From Poecilobothrus nobilitatus (lineage: Eukaryota; Arthropoda; Insecta; Diptera; Dolichopodidae), in the NCBI GenBank assembly GCA_947095535.1, contig OX352772.1, positions 185,646,035-185,710,034 of the forward strand: a stretch of DNA of 64,000 nucleotides, read 5' to 3'. Under the pieces are notes generated by a model. That model did not search any database. It saw only the letters and a program-made list of their open reading frames with translations, and was not told the origin of the DNA. How positions within the stretch are numbered: the stretch's first letter is position 1; the number at the start of each line of letters is the position of its first letter. Below, in pieces: positions 1 through 10,717 of this stretch. The position numbers and the translations under genes were made by a program.

Positions 1-420
1 AGAGCGCAAAAAAAAATGTTTCACCTTCAGTTGAATTTTAAAAAAATGGGCTTTCTATTGAAACACCTAACATTTTCAAACAATTTCTATTACTAGCTCC
101 CTGATCGCATATTACTGCCCTAACATTAATACCTAAATTGAAAGCTACATCTAAATTATGATTTAAAATATTATAAAGATCCTCACTACCTAATGACTAA
201 AAACTAAGAATTTATTTCCAATTATGAACTAAACCTCTTAGAAAAATTACACATATGTATTTTGCGACGTCTTTTGCTCTTTTAAAACTATCATCAGAAA
301 AACCAATAATTTGATCCAGTGCACTATTATAACTAAGATCCTTCCTAATAGCTATTTCATCGAAAACTAACACAGCTTATTTTCCAAGTGATCCTCATCA
401 GCTTATTTTCCAATAAAATT
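1..420 (-). pseudogene. P-element-superfamily (THAP9-like) transposase fragment, RNase H-like region
   Basis: Reading the minus strand from about 380 down to 1 gives a P-type transposase stretch in roughly one frame. It contains VLVFDEIAIRKDLSYN, then a GFSDD segment, FLRGLVHNWK, and finally VRAVICDQGASN with the LGVSIESPFF tail. In the P/THAP9 family this is the RNase H-like catalytic region: a DEM/DEI motif, the RGLxxNWKQ signature and the VCDQGxxN motif. Stops interrupt it (after NWK and again a few residues later), so it is dead. The fragment runs off the window's left edge. It may be the catalytic middle missing from the deleted P-like copies at 11217-24161, but family identity was not tested. 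Confidence 0.75.
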
Positions 421-896
421 ATTAACAACTTATAAAATATGGTTTTCTTTGTGCTTATCTTAAATTAATTACATATAATTTTAATGTATTATTAAAGGTA
501 TGAATATTTATGAAGCATTTTATTTCTCCATGTATTTTGTTGTAAAATTTGATGACGCTGTGTTTCATGCTTTTTAGTTGTTTTATAGTTCTTATTTTAA
601 GTACTTCAAAGAGTTATCTTCCTCGCGTATTTTGTTGGTGAGTGTTGTCTCTTGTTTCAGTATATTATTCTTTATTTTATAGATGTATTTACATTTTTCA
701 GCGACAAAAAATAGATTTATATCCATTTGTTTTGTGCTTAAATATATGTAGTTCGCGGGTGGAAGTCGTGGATTTTTTATTAAATAGGACACTTATAGGC
801 CTATTCATGACTTTCCCAATGTGCTCACACGAAAATGTTACATTGGCTCCAGGTGCACACATTGTATCGAATTCTGGAAAGTATTTTTTTTTGTCC
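421..896. other. AT-rich stretch without recognised gene
   Basis: Nothing convincing was found here. A minus-strand frame at 592-792 is open for 66 codons, is lysine-rich and resembles no family I know. It may be junk or part of the flanking transposon remnants. Confidence 0.4.
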
Positions 897-1160
897 TTAA
901 AACTTCACCAGGGAGCACAGGGCATCCACTAAGTCCTTTTCAGCCTGTTTCTATTTTGTGCTATAGCTTTAACTTGTGACCATGATTGTTTGTTTATTTT
1001 GCCTATCACTTGCAATATTGTTCTTTTCCAACTGTTTTCACAAGGTCTGCCTTGTGGTCCTTGTGGTTGCCAATCCAGAGTTTCTCTGGCTATCATGTTT
1101 TCTAATCGCCTGATTATATGACCGATCCATCTGTATTTTTCTTCTTATTTGGTTTTCAAT
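897..1160 (-). pseudogene. RTE-type LINE, C-terminal end of the reverse transcriptase polyprotein
   Basis: The minus strand reads IENQIRRKKYRWIGHIIRR, then a GRPCENSWKRT segment, SWSQVKAIAQNRNRLKR and, after a one-base frame change, VDALCSLVKF followed by a stop. The WIGHxxR, GRPxxxW and IAxxRxxWxxxVDALCS signatures are the conserved C-terminal tail of RTE-clade polyproteins, downstream of the RT thumb. Only this 3' end is present, because the sequence joins the palindrome boundary at about 1160. It may belong to the same RTE family as the 13834-17745 copy, which lacks exactly this end. Confidence 0.75.
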
Positions 1161-1221
1161 AAGTTCTCTATATTCTAAGAAGATAATATTGTAATAACAA
1201 ATTTTATTTCAATCATAAAAA

Positions 1222-1687
1222 TTAGCAATCATGATTGTCACCTTCACAATATATTAATGTACAAACAGCTTCAGCTGATTTATCTTCCCAGCCTTCGAGC
1301 ATTTTGTACAGTCCTTTTGTAAGCATGTATTTTCAAACAAAACTGTTCCCTTTACTTGTTTTCTTCTTTACATTTTTTTTGACGAATTTCATCTATCTCA
1401 CTTTAAATTAAAAAAAAAAAGTTTATTTTTAAATTAAATAGAATTATTTTTTAAAGTTAAGAGAATTAATTATAGGGATAATTAACACAGTCCAACCTTG
1501 GAATTCCGATAAATCTATCTTTTTTGATTGTTAACTACGAGGTAGACTCTAAAATGGCAATGAATTCCTCTAATTTTTTCGCATTTCCAGTAACAAATGT
1601 AAGCCGTCTTGCTATGATTTAAAATAAAAATGAAATAAAATATAAAATTTTTTCTTTTCAATTAAATCAAAACTTACCTTTTATCAT
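1222..1687 (-). pseudogene. ITPA-like: ITPA (inosine triphosphate pyrophosphatase) gene fragment, left-arm copy
   Basis: Mirror copy of the fragment at 10718-11181. On the minus strand it starts with ATG at 1687, a short MIK exon and a GTAAGT donor. After an AT-rich intron ending in ATAG comes an exon reading RLTFVTGNAKKLEEFIAILE. Downstream, out of frame, are KIDLSEFQG and then EIDEIRQKKC. In this arm the linker before KIDLSEFQG carries TAA, where the right arm encodes a leucine. The functional enzyme hydrolyses ITP/dITP/XTP to monophosphates in the cytosol. This copy lacks the middle of the fold and cannot be functional. Confidence 0.75.
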
Positions 1688-2028
1688 TTGATCTAAAATT
1701 ATAAGCATTTGATCTAAAATTTATTAATAAAACCAAAACAATACATTAAACTGCTGCAGTTAACCGATATTTGATTCAAAATGGACTTAAAACTGACTGA
1801 CATATGACTTTTGACAATTTAAAAAATTTTATATGGCGGTAATAAAAAAAAAATGGCGATATTTTTGACATTAGGTGGAAGTACTTTGACTTTTCTAAAA
1901 TTTTTGACAAAAAAAAAAAATTGTTCTTAGTCAACCACCCGTGCTATAAAATATTTCGGGAAGACGGATATTGACTGGATATAGGTAATTTATTTATGAT
2001 TTATTTATATTTTTTCTATTGTTCCTGC

Positions 2029-2135
2029 AATTGCTGACTCCGTACAGCTTCTCGAGACGAAACCGATCTGATTTTTATCAAAATTGATGGTGCTATATAT
2101 AAAGTTTTCTAATCTGCTTTCTATTGCGCTTTCAA
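2029..2135 (-). pseudogene. LINE reverse transcriptase fragment (left-arm copy)
   Basis: The minus strand encodes FDKNQIGFVSRSCTESAIAG, the QxGFxxxxST-like RT motif. It matches the longer plus-strand piece at 9925-10110 in the right arm. The following residues are lost in the left-arm deletion. Confidence 0.6.
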
Positions 2136-2273
2136 ATATTTGAAAAATCTAAGGGACACCATTGCACCCACTGTAGTGAAATGAATCAATGAAATTATAC
2201 ACTAAGCCATCTTTCCAAAAATACTAAAAAAACAAGCATTATTTCTATCCAAAAAAATGCTTCTAAACACGAA

Positions 2274-2577
2274 GTTTCGAACTATAGGCCAATTTCAATA
2301 TTAATTAACATAGCTAAGGTCTAAGAAAAAATAATTAATAAAATACTTGTTACATTTATCAGAAACACTTTCGGCTACGACCAACGGATTCCAGAACTCC
2401 TCGAATACGGAGGCGGCATTAGCCAAGATGATTAGGATTATTGATGACAGCCTGGACAGTAATCATTACTTGGCGGATATGTTGGTTGATATGAAAAAGA
2501 CGTTTGGTACGGTTAATCATTGTATTTTGTTTGACAAATTAAAGCAATCAGGTATAAGTGTACAGCAAATGATCTAA
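2274..2577 (+). pseudogene. LINE reverse transcriptase fragment (left arm)
   Basis: The plus strand gives NYRPISILINIAKV around 2274-2325, the classic RT NYRPISLL motif. A frame change leads to an open frame ending at 2577 with GFQNSSNTEAALAK, then DMLVDMKKTFGTVNHCILFD, corresponding to the RT segment usually read as FIDLxKAFDxVDHxxLL. The catalytic D survives but KAFD has become KTFG. It is a decayed non-LTR RT fragment. The clade cannot be fixed; Jockey/CR1-like is plausible. Confidence 0.65.
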
Positions 2578-2619
2578 TCAAAAGTTACCTTTCGGACAGG
2601 TTGGTAGTTACGAAAGTTA

Positions 2620-2790
2620 GGAGAGAGGAAAGTGTAAGTGTAAATGTAAAATTTAGATACCTTACCGCCAGTTTTAATTGATAGAGATTCCGAGATTCCA
2701 TCAGGTCCCTGTGATGCGTTACTATTAATGTTTGTTACAATATGCTGCATTTCTAGTAAGGTTACCAGCATAAAGAATATTGATTTCGGA
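2620..2790 (-). pseudogene. LINE RT N-terminal fragment in opposite orientation (left arm)
   Basis: The minus strand encodes NSNASQGPDGISESL, the (K/S)xGPDGI motif that begins LINE reverse transcriptases. It points opposite to the adjacent RT fragment at 2274-2577, so the arm was assembled from at least two LINE pieces before it was duplicated. The mirror copy is near 9285-9365. Confidence 0.55.
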
Positions 2791-3518
2791 TTGACGATAT
2801 TTAGTGGAATAGCACTTGATGTATTAATAAATTTGACCATATGTATTAACCCCCCCTTCATTAAAATATTTGCTAAATTTGTTTGCATACGCTATGTTAT
2901 TAATTTCTGATTGATCTTGATTACAACTGTTAGTGTTTGTTTAATCCTCCTTATTCCTTAGTGCTGTGTTAATTATGTTTTTTTTTTCAAATTTAAAAGT
3001 AAACAAGGCAGGATGTAAACCAAAGGTTTTTAAAAGTGCACATTTGCAAAAGATAATACAAACTGTTTAGAATTCTGACTGTGCCAAAATTTGAAAACTT
3101 CATATAATAAGAAAAAATGTGGAAATAGAACTTTTTTGCAATTTTGAGGAGCTGTAAGTTCGGAACCCTATATAACTAAAAGCAATCGTTAACATACGTA
3201 AAAACATATTACTGGAGCTTTAATTTTTATGTCTTGCCAAAGAAAAATGTGTACAGATGCATAGGTGTTTAAAATTAGGAACTTTTCAATTTTTGTGCCG
3301 GAATAGCTCATAAACAGGCGGTGGTCCAAAAAATTTTCTGAGGAAACATATACTAATTCTAAAAGTTCTTTCTTACCTCAAAATAATAAATCCATAACTA
3401 AGCGTACCGGAGCTATGGAGGAAGCAAAATCATGAAAAATTTGGTTTGTATATAACGGTAAATTTAAATACTAAATTTAAAAAAATCGTGTAATTTTTAC
3501 ATTGATTTTTAAATGTAA

Positions 3519-3698
3519 AATAATCCTGCCAAATGGCGGTTTTAGATTGAAAAAGTATTAAACAGAACATGTGATATACGTATTTGAAAATAGGGATATT
3601 TGAAAGTTTGAGGGGCTGTACCTCCTTAAGGGATGGAGCTACATGGAAAAGTTGTTCTACAAAATTAACTTTTTTATGCACGATTAAAATTTTTTTCC
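3519..3698. other. Central loop of the palindrome
   Basis: About 180 bp present on one side only, between the inner end of the left arm and the Harbinger insertion. It has no recognisable coding content; open frames across it are chance readings. Confidence 0.6.
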
Positions 3699-3701
3699 TT
3701 A

Positions 3702-3735
3702 CAAGCCTATTACACATCAGTATTTTCATCATTTT
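3702..3735 (+). repeat. Harbinger left terminal inverted repeat
   Basis: Begins CAAGCCTATTACACATCA and continues TATTTTCATCATTT. It aligns without gaps to the reverse complement of 8475-8508, with most differences in the first six bases. Confidence 0.8.
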
Positions 3736-4062
3736 CTCATCAGTTCTTATCATTTACCATCAGTAAAATGATTATAAAATGATGAGAAAAAAATATAAAC
3801 CGATCCTATTTTCCTATCATTTTCTCATCATTTCTCATCATTTTAGTGTCAAAGACAGCTGAACGATAAAAATGGCTTCTTTTTTTTTGAAATTTTATGG
3901 GATCGTTCAGATAAATATATTTGAAGTTTGTTATGTCAAATGCAAAAAATCAAATTTCATTTATTTTAAACTAAAATAATCAATCCAGCCAATTTTTTTT
4001 TTTAGAAGGTTCCTGAATTTTAAATCGAAGGTTCTACAATTTCCAAGATAAATCGGCTAAAT

Positions 4063-5206
4063 ATGGATTTTAATGGTAATTTAAGACATACTTATTTATT
4101 TAGATTTTTGCATTTGTTTCTTTTGTTTAGACTTTTGTATTTACTTTATACTATATTTTTTTTAAATTTTATTTTAGATAAAATATTTGAAACAACAAAA
4201 TTTATTCAGGAGTATAGAAAAAGAGATTACCTTTGGAATCTGAAGGCCAAAGACTACAAAAATATTGTGCAGAAAAATAGGGCATATGAAGAATTAGGTG
4301 CAATATTCAAAACATCTGTATCTGTAGTAAAAAAAAAAAATTAATACCTTAAGATCAAATTTTTTAAAAGAAGAAAAACGTGTAAGTTTATTTATTCTAT
4401 AATTAATTTTAATAATTATAACTCATAATATTAACTTTTTAACATCAATTTAGATCAATGCTTCTAAAGCCAGCGGGGCTGGAGTGGATGAATTGTACGA
4501 GTCAAGGCTGTACTGGTTTGAAGATATGAAATTCATCATGAACCTTGCAGTTCCAAGGACAACAAAATCTAACGTAAGTTTTTTAGAACTGAAAAGCCAA
4601 ACGGAAATTATTGAACATATTTAAAGTTTAATACATACATATAAAATAAAAATAGTTTATTATATATTTCGTATATTAAAATTTTATTTATAATAATTTT
4701 TATTTTAGGATTACACAGATATTTACCTCGACAATTCCACAGATAGTTTAATAGAATATTGTACATCTCGCCATTTTCCCCATTAGGGAATTCAGAAGAA
4801 GATGAGGAAATTTTAGAAATTCCATCATCGGAAGCACCTCAAATATTAGAATTACCACAAATAAGAGAAACACCAAAAATAATAGAATCATCCACATCAT
4901 CAACATCATTCACAAAGCAAACGCAATCAATTTTGAATAGAAAATCTTCATTTAAAAAAATTAAAAAACACGCGTATCGCGCAGAGTCCCCAACTCAATT
5001 AAATACCGCGTTAGCTGCAGTAACAAATTTTTATAATAAAAGAATCGGATGAAATTCACAATTGGTGCGTACTCTTGGAAAGCCAAGTTCGGTCTTTACC
5101 TATATTAGATTCATTCCAAATTATGCAGCAAGTAAACGACATTGTGCTTAAAAAACGAATTGAATGCGAAGAAAATAAACGTGCCAAAATTAATAATTTA
5201 TTTTAA
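4063..5206 (+). pseudogene. Harbinger accessory MADF (Myb/SANT-like) protein, frameshifted
   Basis: In PIF/Harbinger elements this partner protein brings the transposase to the nucleus and to DNA. Exon 1 ends with a MADF domain: FIQEYRKRDYLWN, DYKNIVQKNRAYEELG, then VVKKK. A one-base change in the A-run near 4330-4341 breaks the frame before INTLRSNFLKEEKR, which precedes a GTAAGT donor at 4381. Exon 2 (about 4454-4572) reads GAGVDELYESRLYWFEDMKF. Exon 3 starts after TTTTAG near 4711 with DYTDIYLDNSTDSL. An acidic, serine-rich linker follows, then a tail (DEIHNWCVLLESQ, IMQQVNDIVLKKR) ending with TAA at 5204. Frame changes near 4765 and 5047 disable it. Confidence 0.75.
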
Positions 5207-5416
5207 CTAATTCGAAAAAAACATAATTTTAACTGGTCGGAAGAAAACATTTTAATTTTTAATGCTGATGGTGCTGATTTCTATTATTTCTTGTGTTTCT
5301 CATATTATTAATTTTTATTACATTGTATTATTTTCAGGTTTTTCATAATAATTTTTTATTTTTAGGTTTACACCGGTCGTGATTTCATTATGCAATTCAT
5401 TATGCAATATATTTAA

Positions 5417-5632
5417 ATGAAGAAGTTTTTTTTATTTATTACTTTGATTTTTAATTTGTAGAAATATTTGATTTTTTTTTATATATTTGTTTTTATATTT
5501 ATATGAAGAAATTGTTTTATTTATTATCTTGTTTTTTAATTTTTAAAAATATTTGTTTTTTTATATATTTGTTTTTATATTTATATGAAGAAATTGTTTT
5601 TTTTTTATTATTTTGATTTTTAATTAGAACTG
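5417..5632 (+). repeat. Tandem repeat, about 83-88 bp unit, roughly 2.5 copies
   Basis: Units begin at about 5417, 5504 and 5585, each starting ATGAAGAA and running through a T-rich block to TTTTTATATTTAT. They lie between the two convergent Harbinger genes. The third unit is partial. Confidence 0.7.
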
Positions 5633-5844
5633 TTTGAATTTTCATATTTTTTTAATTTTAATAAAAACTGGGTTTTTATGTCAATTGGAAAATTATATTG
5701 TAATATATGTACATATTTTTAAATTTTCCAGTTGACTTTTTCCCTGCTGAAATGAACTTTATTCTTTTTTTTACTTACAATAATTTCGAATAAATCTTAT
5801 TGGAAAGTTTCGATACTTCCAATATTTTAGTTACTAAATACACT

Positions 5845-6055
5845 TACCTTTATTCCCCCTTTAGACTCTCATATATGGCTGCCACCACCTCAGGAATGAA
5901 CTTTGAGACGGTGGATTCTGAAATTCTTGTCAGAAATTCCAAGCTCTTCTGCGACGAACCATTTGCTACAAATCGTAGTGTCGTAGCAAGTCTCTGTTAC
6001 AAATGTTTTTTCTCATATGGTTCTCCTTTTTTTGGATTTCAGATTGCACCTATGT
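5845..6055 (-). pseudogene. Second, diverged Harbinger transposase exon-2 fragment
   Basis: Read on the minus strand, this segment encodes ATTLRFVANGSSQKSLEFLT, then RISESTVSKFIPEV and AAIYESLKGE, followed by a GTAAGTG donor. It is clearly homologous to exon 2 of the element's own transposase at 7764-7555 (ATTLRFIGSGCTQKSLEYLT, RISQCTISKFIPEV) but diverged at many positions. A nearby phrase, CCAAACGGAAATTATTG at about 6151, recurs at about 4597. This looks like a piece of a related Harbinger inserted or duplicated inside this one. Confidence 0.7.
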
Positions 6056-6371
6056 TATTAGAAACTGAAAATTATCATAATATAAATCCAATTATTAATA
6101 AAAAATTTGGATTACTTTTAAAATAAATGTTTTATTTAAGACGGGAAAAACCAAACGGAAATTATTGGACGTATTTAAATTTAAAATATTTTATTAATTT
6201 CAGGTCGGCGTAAAAACCCTTCTTGTTTCTAAAAATATGTACAAGTTATTATATATGTAAATTAAAAGTTAAATTCAGAGCAAAATAAATTTCAAAAAAA
6301 TAAACAAAAAAAATTTCATATACATAATATATAAATTAAAATTTAATAAAACAAATGATGCAACATAAGAA

Positions 6372-8069
6372 TTATAGTATTTTCCATTGGAAATTAACAG
6401 CTTCCTCTTTCATGAAATAATCAGCAAATTCGTTTCTTATGTCTTGCGATGTTTGTGAGGAACGATTGCTTCCTCTAACATTAAAGTTAGGTACATTTTC
6501 ATTAATTTCGCAGAAAATTTTTTCGGAGTTTAAAAAATTGTGCAAAGAAACACATGCTAGCACTATGTTTTCAGTAGTTTCAATTTTCAAATCTATATCT
6601 CTTTTGAAAATTCTAAAACGTGAAACTAGCCTCCCGAAAGCTCGTTCTACGATATTCCTTGTATGAGATAAACGATAGTTGAAAATTTTTTGCGCTGCTC
6701 CTACAGTAGCTTTTTTTGAAAAACGTCTTAAAATATTGTTTGAAAGACCAAACGCATCGTTCCCCACTATCATATATGGTACAGCTATACTACGCCCTGG
6801 CAATGGTTCTTCTTTGGGTAAACTCAATTTGCTTTCAATTAATTTTTTATATAAAGAGGAATTTTTAAATACACCTCCATCGGAGATGCGCCCCTGGCAT
6901 CCTACGTTTACATAAATAAAATTTCCTTTTGCATCTACCATTGCCAGGAGTACAATGCTGAATTTACCTTTGTAATTGTAAAAGTAAGATCCAGAATTGT
7001 GTGGAGCCTCAATAAAAATATGTTTGCCATCTATGGCTCCTACGATGTGAGGGAAATGTAGATGTTTATCAAATTCTTCCGCGATATCTTTCCATTCTTG
7101 CTCAGTTTTTGGTACCTGAAAATGGTTAAAATAAATTTATATAATTCATTCATTAATTCATAAGTTTATATAATTTTTAGTATTAAAGCATATTGGGTAA
7201 AAAAATAAAAAGAAGGATTATTATTTTCAAAAGAATATTTTTTGTTTTGTATTTCCTTTTAATATTTTGTGAATACATATGTACTATATACTATATTCTC
7301 CTAAAGAATAATTTAATAATTTCAAATGGTGTTATTAACTTAAAAGGAATAATATTATATTAATATTTATAAAATGAAATAAACTAAAGCCAAGTGAAAA
7401 ATTAACACTTATTCTTAAAGCAAAGAATAATTTTAACAAAAGCATTTCCCTCCGTTTCAAGTGTATGTAAAATTTGAAACAAATAAATCATACTTAAAGA
7501 AACAAATATAACATTTTTAAATTTTGTTTATAATATATCAAATTCAGTACTTGCCTTTAAATATTCTTCCTTTAGGCTGTCATAAATGGCCAAAATTACC
7601 TCTGGGATAAATTTTGAAATGGTGCACTGGGAAATTCTTGTGAGATACTCCAAACTTTTTTGAGTGCAACCACTTCCTATGAATCGCAGAGTTGTAGCAA
7701 GCCTCACTTTACTGGAAATTGTTTCTCTCATGTAGTTCTCTTGCTTTGTAAATTTTTCTTTTACCTATATTAATAGAAAGATATTTATTAAATATTTAAG
7801 TTTTTATTTTATTATTAGAAACTTACCATTAAATGTAATTTTTCAAATATATTGAGATTTAGCCTTAAAAAATTTTTAAAATGCTCCTCGCTTAACAAAT
7901 GTGCTAGAAGTTTGTTCTCTAAATCAAAATAGGGCCTATGTTGTAATGATGGCTTTACCCAATATTTTCATGCCCTTATTCGAACGGTTTTTTCTCTATT
8001 ATCTTTCTGAATTTGGGCATCTATGCAGCATAAAAGTAAAGCCGTAAGAGCAGCCCTTTCTTTATCCAT
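6372..8069 (-). CDS. Harbinger DDE transposase (HARBI1-like), three exons, one premature stop
   Basis: This is the cut-and-paste transposase of the PIF/Harbinger superfamily. Exon 1 runs from ATG at 8069 to 7827 (GTAAGT donor), exon 2 from 7764 to 7555 and exon 3 from 7115 to the stop at 6372. Intron 1 is 62 bp. Intron 2 starts with GC rather than GT (GCAAGT) and ends in TTCAG. The splice restores YLK followed by VPKTEQEWKDIAEEF, as expected for the family. Catalytic acidic residues are visible: D in GAIDGKHIF, D in VGNDAFGLS and E in RNIVERAFGR. Length is about 400 residues, normal for HARBI1-like proteins. The one clear lesion is an in-frame TGA near 7968, in RA-stop-KYWVKP, where a tryptophan codon is expected. 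The gene is otherwise open. Confidence 0.82.
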
Positions 8070-8474
8070 ACTTTATTAAAATTTTAATTTATATAGAATA
8101 ACTAAAAAATAGAATATTATATTAGAATAATTTTAATTCAAATATTTAAATACTTATCTTTTGTATCGCCAATTTATTTATGTTTAAAATTTTTATTCTC
8201 TCTTATAAAATTTATTTTCAAATAATTGATACCAACAGATCAATAAAATAAAAATTTGTCCAGAAATTACATTTCAAATTCCATATAAATGTTTAGAAAT
8301 TTATTTAGTACACGCCATCGTCGGTAGATGGTTTGGCAAAATAGCGAATAAAATTTTCAGACACTTCCCAAAGCTTAAAGTTATTGATACGAAAATGATG
8401 GTTCTACTTATTGATGTGTAGTAGCTCATCAGTTTTTACTGTCATTTTTTGTCAGTTACAGTCAGTTGACAATA

Positions 8475-8508
8475 AAAATGATGAAAATATTAATGTGGAA
8501 TAGCGGCC
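8475..8508 (-). repeat. Harbinger right terminal inverted repeat
   Basis: Read inward it begins GGCCGCTATTCCACATTA and continues TATTTTCATCATTTTT, pairing with the left repeat at 3702. TTA follows at 8509-8511. Confidence 0.8.
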
Positions 8509-9284
8509 TTACATTTAAAAATCAATGTAAAAATTACACGATTTTTTTAAATTTAGTATTGAAATTTACCGTTATATACAAACCAAATTTTGCATGATTT
8601 TGCTTCCTCCATAGCTCCGGCACGCTTAGTTATGGATTTGAAATTTTGAGGTAAGAAAGAACTTTTAGAATTAGTATATGTTTCCTCAGAAAATTTTTTG
8701 GACCACCGCCTGTTTATGAGCTATTCCGGCACAAAAATTGAAAAGTTCCTAATTTTAAACACCTATGCATCTGTACACATTTTTCTTTGGCAAGACATAA
8801 AAATTAAAGCTCCAGTAATATGTTTTTACGTATGTTAACGATTGCTTTTAGTTATATAGGGTTCCGAACTTACAGCTCCTCAAAATTGCAAAAAAGTTCT
8901 ATTTCCACATTTTTTCTTATTAAAGTTTTCAAATTTTGGCACAGAGTCAGAATTCTAAACAGTTTGTATTATCTTTTGCAAATGTGCACTTTTAAAAACC
9001 TTTGGTTTACATCCTACCTTGTTTACTTTTAAATTTGAAAAAAAAACATAATTAACACAGCACTAAGGAATAAGGAGGATTAAACAAACACTAACAGTTG
9101 TAATCAAGATCAATCAGAAATTAATAACATAGCGTATGCAAACAAATTTAGCAAATATTTTAATGATGCGGTGTTAAATACATATAGTCAAATTTATTAA
9201 TACATCAAGTGCTATTCCACTAAATATCGTCAATCCGAAATCAATATTCTTTATGCTGGTAACTAGAAATGCAGCATATTGTAA

Positions 9285-9365
9285 CAAACATTAATAGTAA
9301 CGCATCACAGGGACCTGATGGAATCTCGGAATCTCTATCAATTAAAACTGGCGGTAAGGTATCTA
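9285..9365 (+). pseudogene. LINE RT N-terminal fragment (right-arm copy)
   Basis: Mirror of 2620-2790. The plus strand encodes INSNASQGPDGISESLSIKT, the SxGPDGI RT motif. A few bases differ from the left-arm copy. Confidence 0.55.
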
Positions 9366-9441
9366 AATTTTACATTTACACTTACACTTTCCTCTCTCCT
9401 AACTTTCGTAACTACCAACCTGTCCGAAAGGTAATTTTTGA

Positions 9442-9747
9442 TTAGATCATTTGCTGTACACTTATACCTGATTGCTTTAATTTGTCAAACAAAATACAAT
9501 GATTAACCGTACCAAACGTCTTTTTCATATCAACCAACATATCCGCCAAGTAATGATTACTGTCCAGGCTGTCATCAATAATCCTAATCATCTTGGCTAA
9601 TGCCGCCTCCGTATTCGAGGAGTTCTGGAATCCGTTGGTCGTAGCCGAAAGTGTTTCTGATAAATGTAACAAGTATTTTATTAATTATTTTTTCTTAGGC
9701 CTTAGCTATGTTAATTAATATTGAAATTGGTCTATAGTTCGAAACTT
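9442..9747 (-). pseudogene. LINE reverse transcriptase fragment (right arm)
   Basis: Mirror of 2274-2577. The 76-codon open stretch at 9672-9442 is identical in translation to the left-arm copy, so the arms diverged recently or are kept alike by gene conversion. NYRxISILINIAK lies upstream near 9700-9747. Confidence 0.65.
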
Positions 9748-9924
9748 CGTGTTTAGAAGCATTTTTTTGGATAGAAATAATGCTTGTTTTTTTAGTATTT
9801 TTGGAAAGATGGCTTAGTGTATCATTTCATTGATTCATTTCACTAATGTGGGTGCAATGGTGTCCCTTAGATTTTTCAAATATTTGAAAGCGCAATAGAT
9901 AGCAGATTAGAAAACTTTATATAT

Positions 9925-10110
9925 AGCACCATCAATTTTGATAAAAATCAGATCGGTTTCGTCTCGAGAAGCTGTACGGAGTCAGCAATTGCAGGAACAA
10001 TAGAAAAAATATATGATGCATTGGACGAAAAAAAAATAGTTGCAACTATATTCATTGATTTGTCAAAAGCGTTTCGCCTTATTGATCACCGAAAACTACT
10101 CAACATATCT
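9925..10110 (+). pseudogene. LINE reverse transcriptase fragment with FIDLSKAF motif
   Basis: The plus strand reads QIGFVSRSCTESAIAG, then IEKIYDALDEKK, then ATIFIDLSKAFRLIDHRKLL. FIDLSKAF is the first catalytic aspartate motif of non-LTR RT. The segment beyond 10010 is absent from the left arm. Stops follow after DHRKLLN. Confidence 0.7.
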
Positions 10111-10717
10111 ATTATTCATAAATAACATAAACACTTACAACTTCAAGTCAACATATAACATTTATATTACTGATACTATTAGAAAAAACAATAAATTATG
10201 AGATAAAAATGTACTATGTAAGACAAGCGGAAACGGACATAGTATAAATATTCAAAAAACTAACTACATTATATTTAAAACACATCAAAAGGCTGATATT
10301 GATATAAATGTTTAAAAAAAAATTCAATTGTCCTGCTAATAAACGCAATAAAAAGAATTGGCCATATTACGTAAAATGTCACTAAATTGATTTACATAAA
10401 TAAATCTTAAATAAATTACCTATATCCAGTCAATAACCGTCTTTCCGAAATATTTTATAGCACGGGTGGTTGACTAAGAACAATTTTTTTTTTTTGTCAA
10501 AAATTTTAGAAAAGTCAAAGTACTTCCACCTAATGTCAAAAATATCGCCATTTTTTTTTTTATTACCGCCATATAAAATTTTTTAAATTGTCAAAAGTCA
10601 TATGTCAGTCAGTTTTAAGTCCATTTTGAATCAAATATCGGTTAACTGCAGCAGTTTAATGTATTGTTTTGGGTTTATTAATAAATTTTAGATCAAATGC
10701 TTATAATTTTAGATCAA

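Larger units (their letters stand above)
1164..3518 (+). repeat. Left arm of the palindrome
   Basis: Inverted partner of 8509-11237. Landmarks pair in mirror order: the ITPA piece (1222-1687 with 10718-11181), the RT piece (2347-2577 with 9442-9672) and the innermost ATTGATTTTTAAATGTAA with its complement starting at 8509. Confidence 0.85.
3702..8508. mobile_element. PIF/Harbinger DNA transposon, two-gene, 4.8 kb
   Basis: It is flanked by TTA at 3699-3701 and 8509-8511, the usual 3-bp PIF/Harbinger target duplication. The two ends are imperfect inverted repeats: starting directly after TTA they share TATTxCACAT and TATTTTCATCATTT. Subterminal regions contain many copies of TCATCATTTTCTCATCA-like motifs, candidates for transposase-binding sites. 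It encodes a MADF/Myb-like protein on the plus strand (4063-5206) and a DDE transposase on the minus strand (8069-6372), the normal Harbinger gene pair. The insertion lies exactly at the edge of the palindrome loop. Confidence 0.88.

Noticed and set aside
4063..4200. A leucine-rich membrane protein start for the MADF gene
   Set aside because: The phenylalanine/leucine run precedes the MADF domain in T-rich DNA and is probably untranslated or intronic; the true start is unknown.
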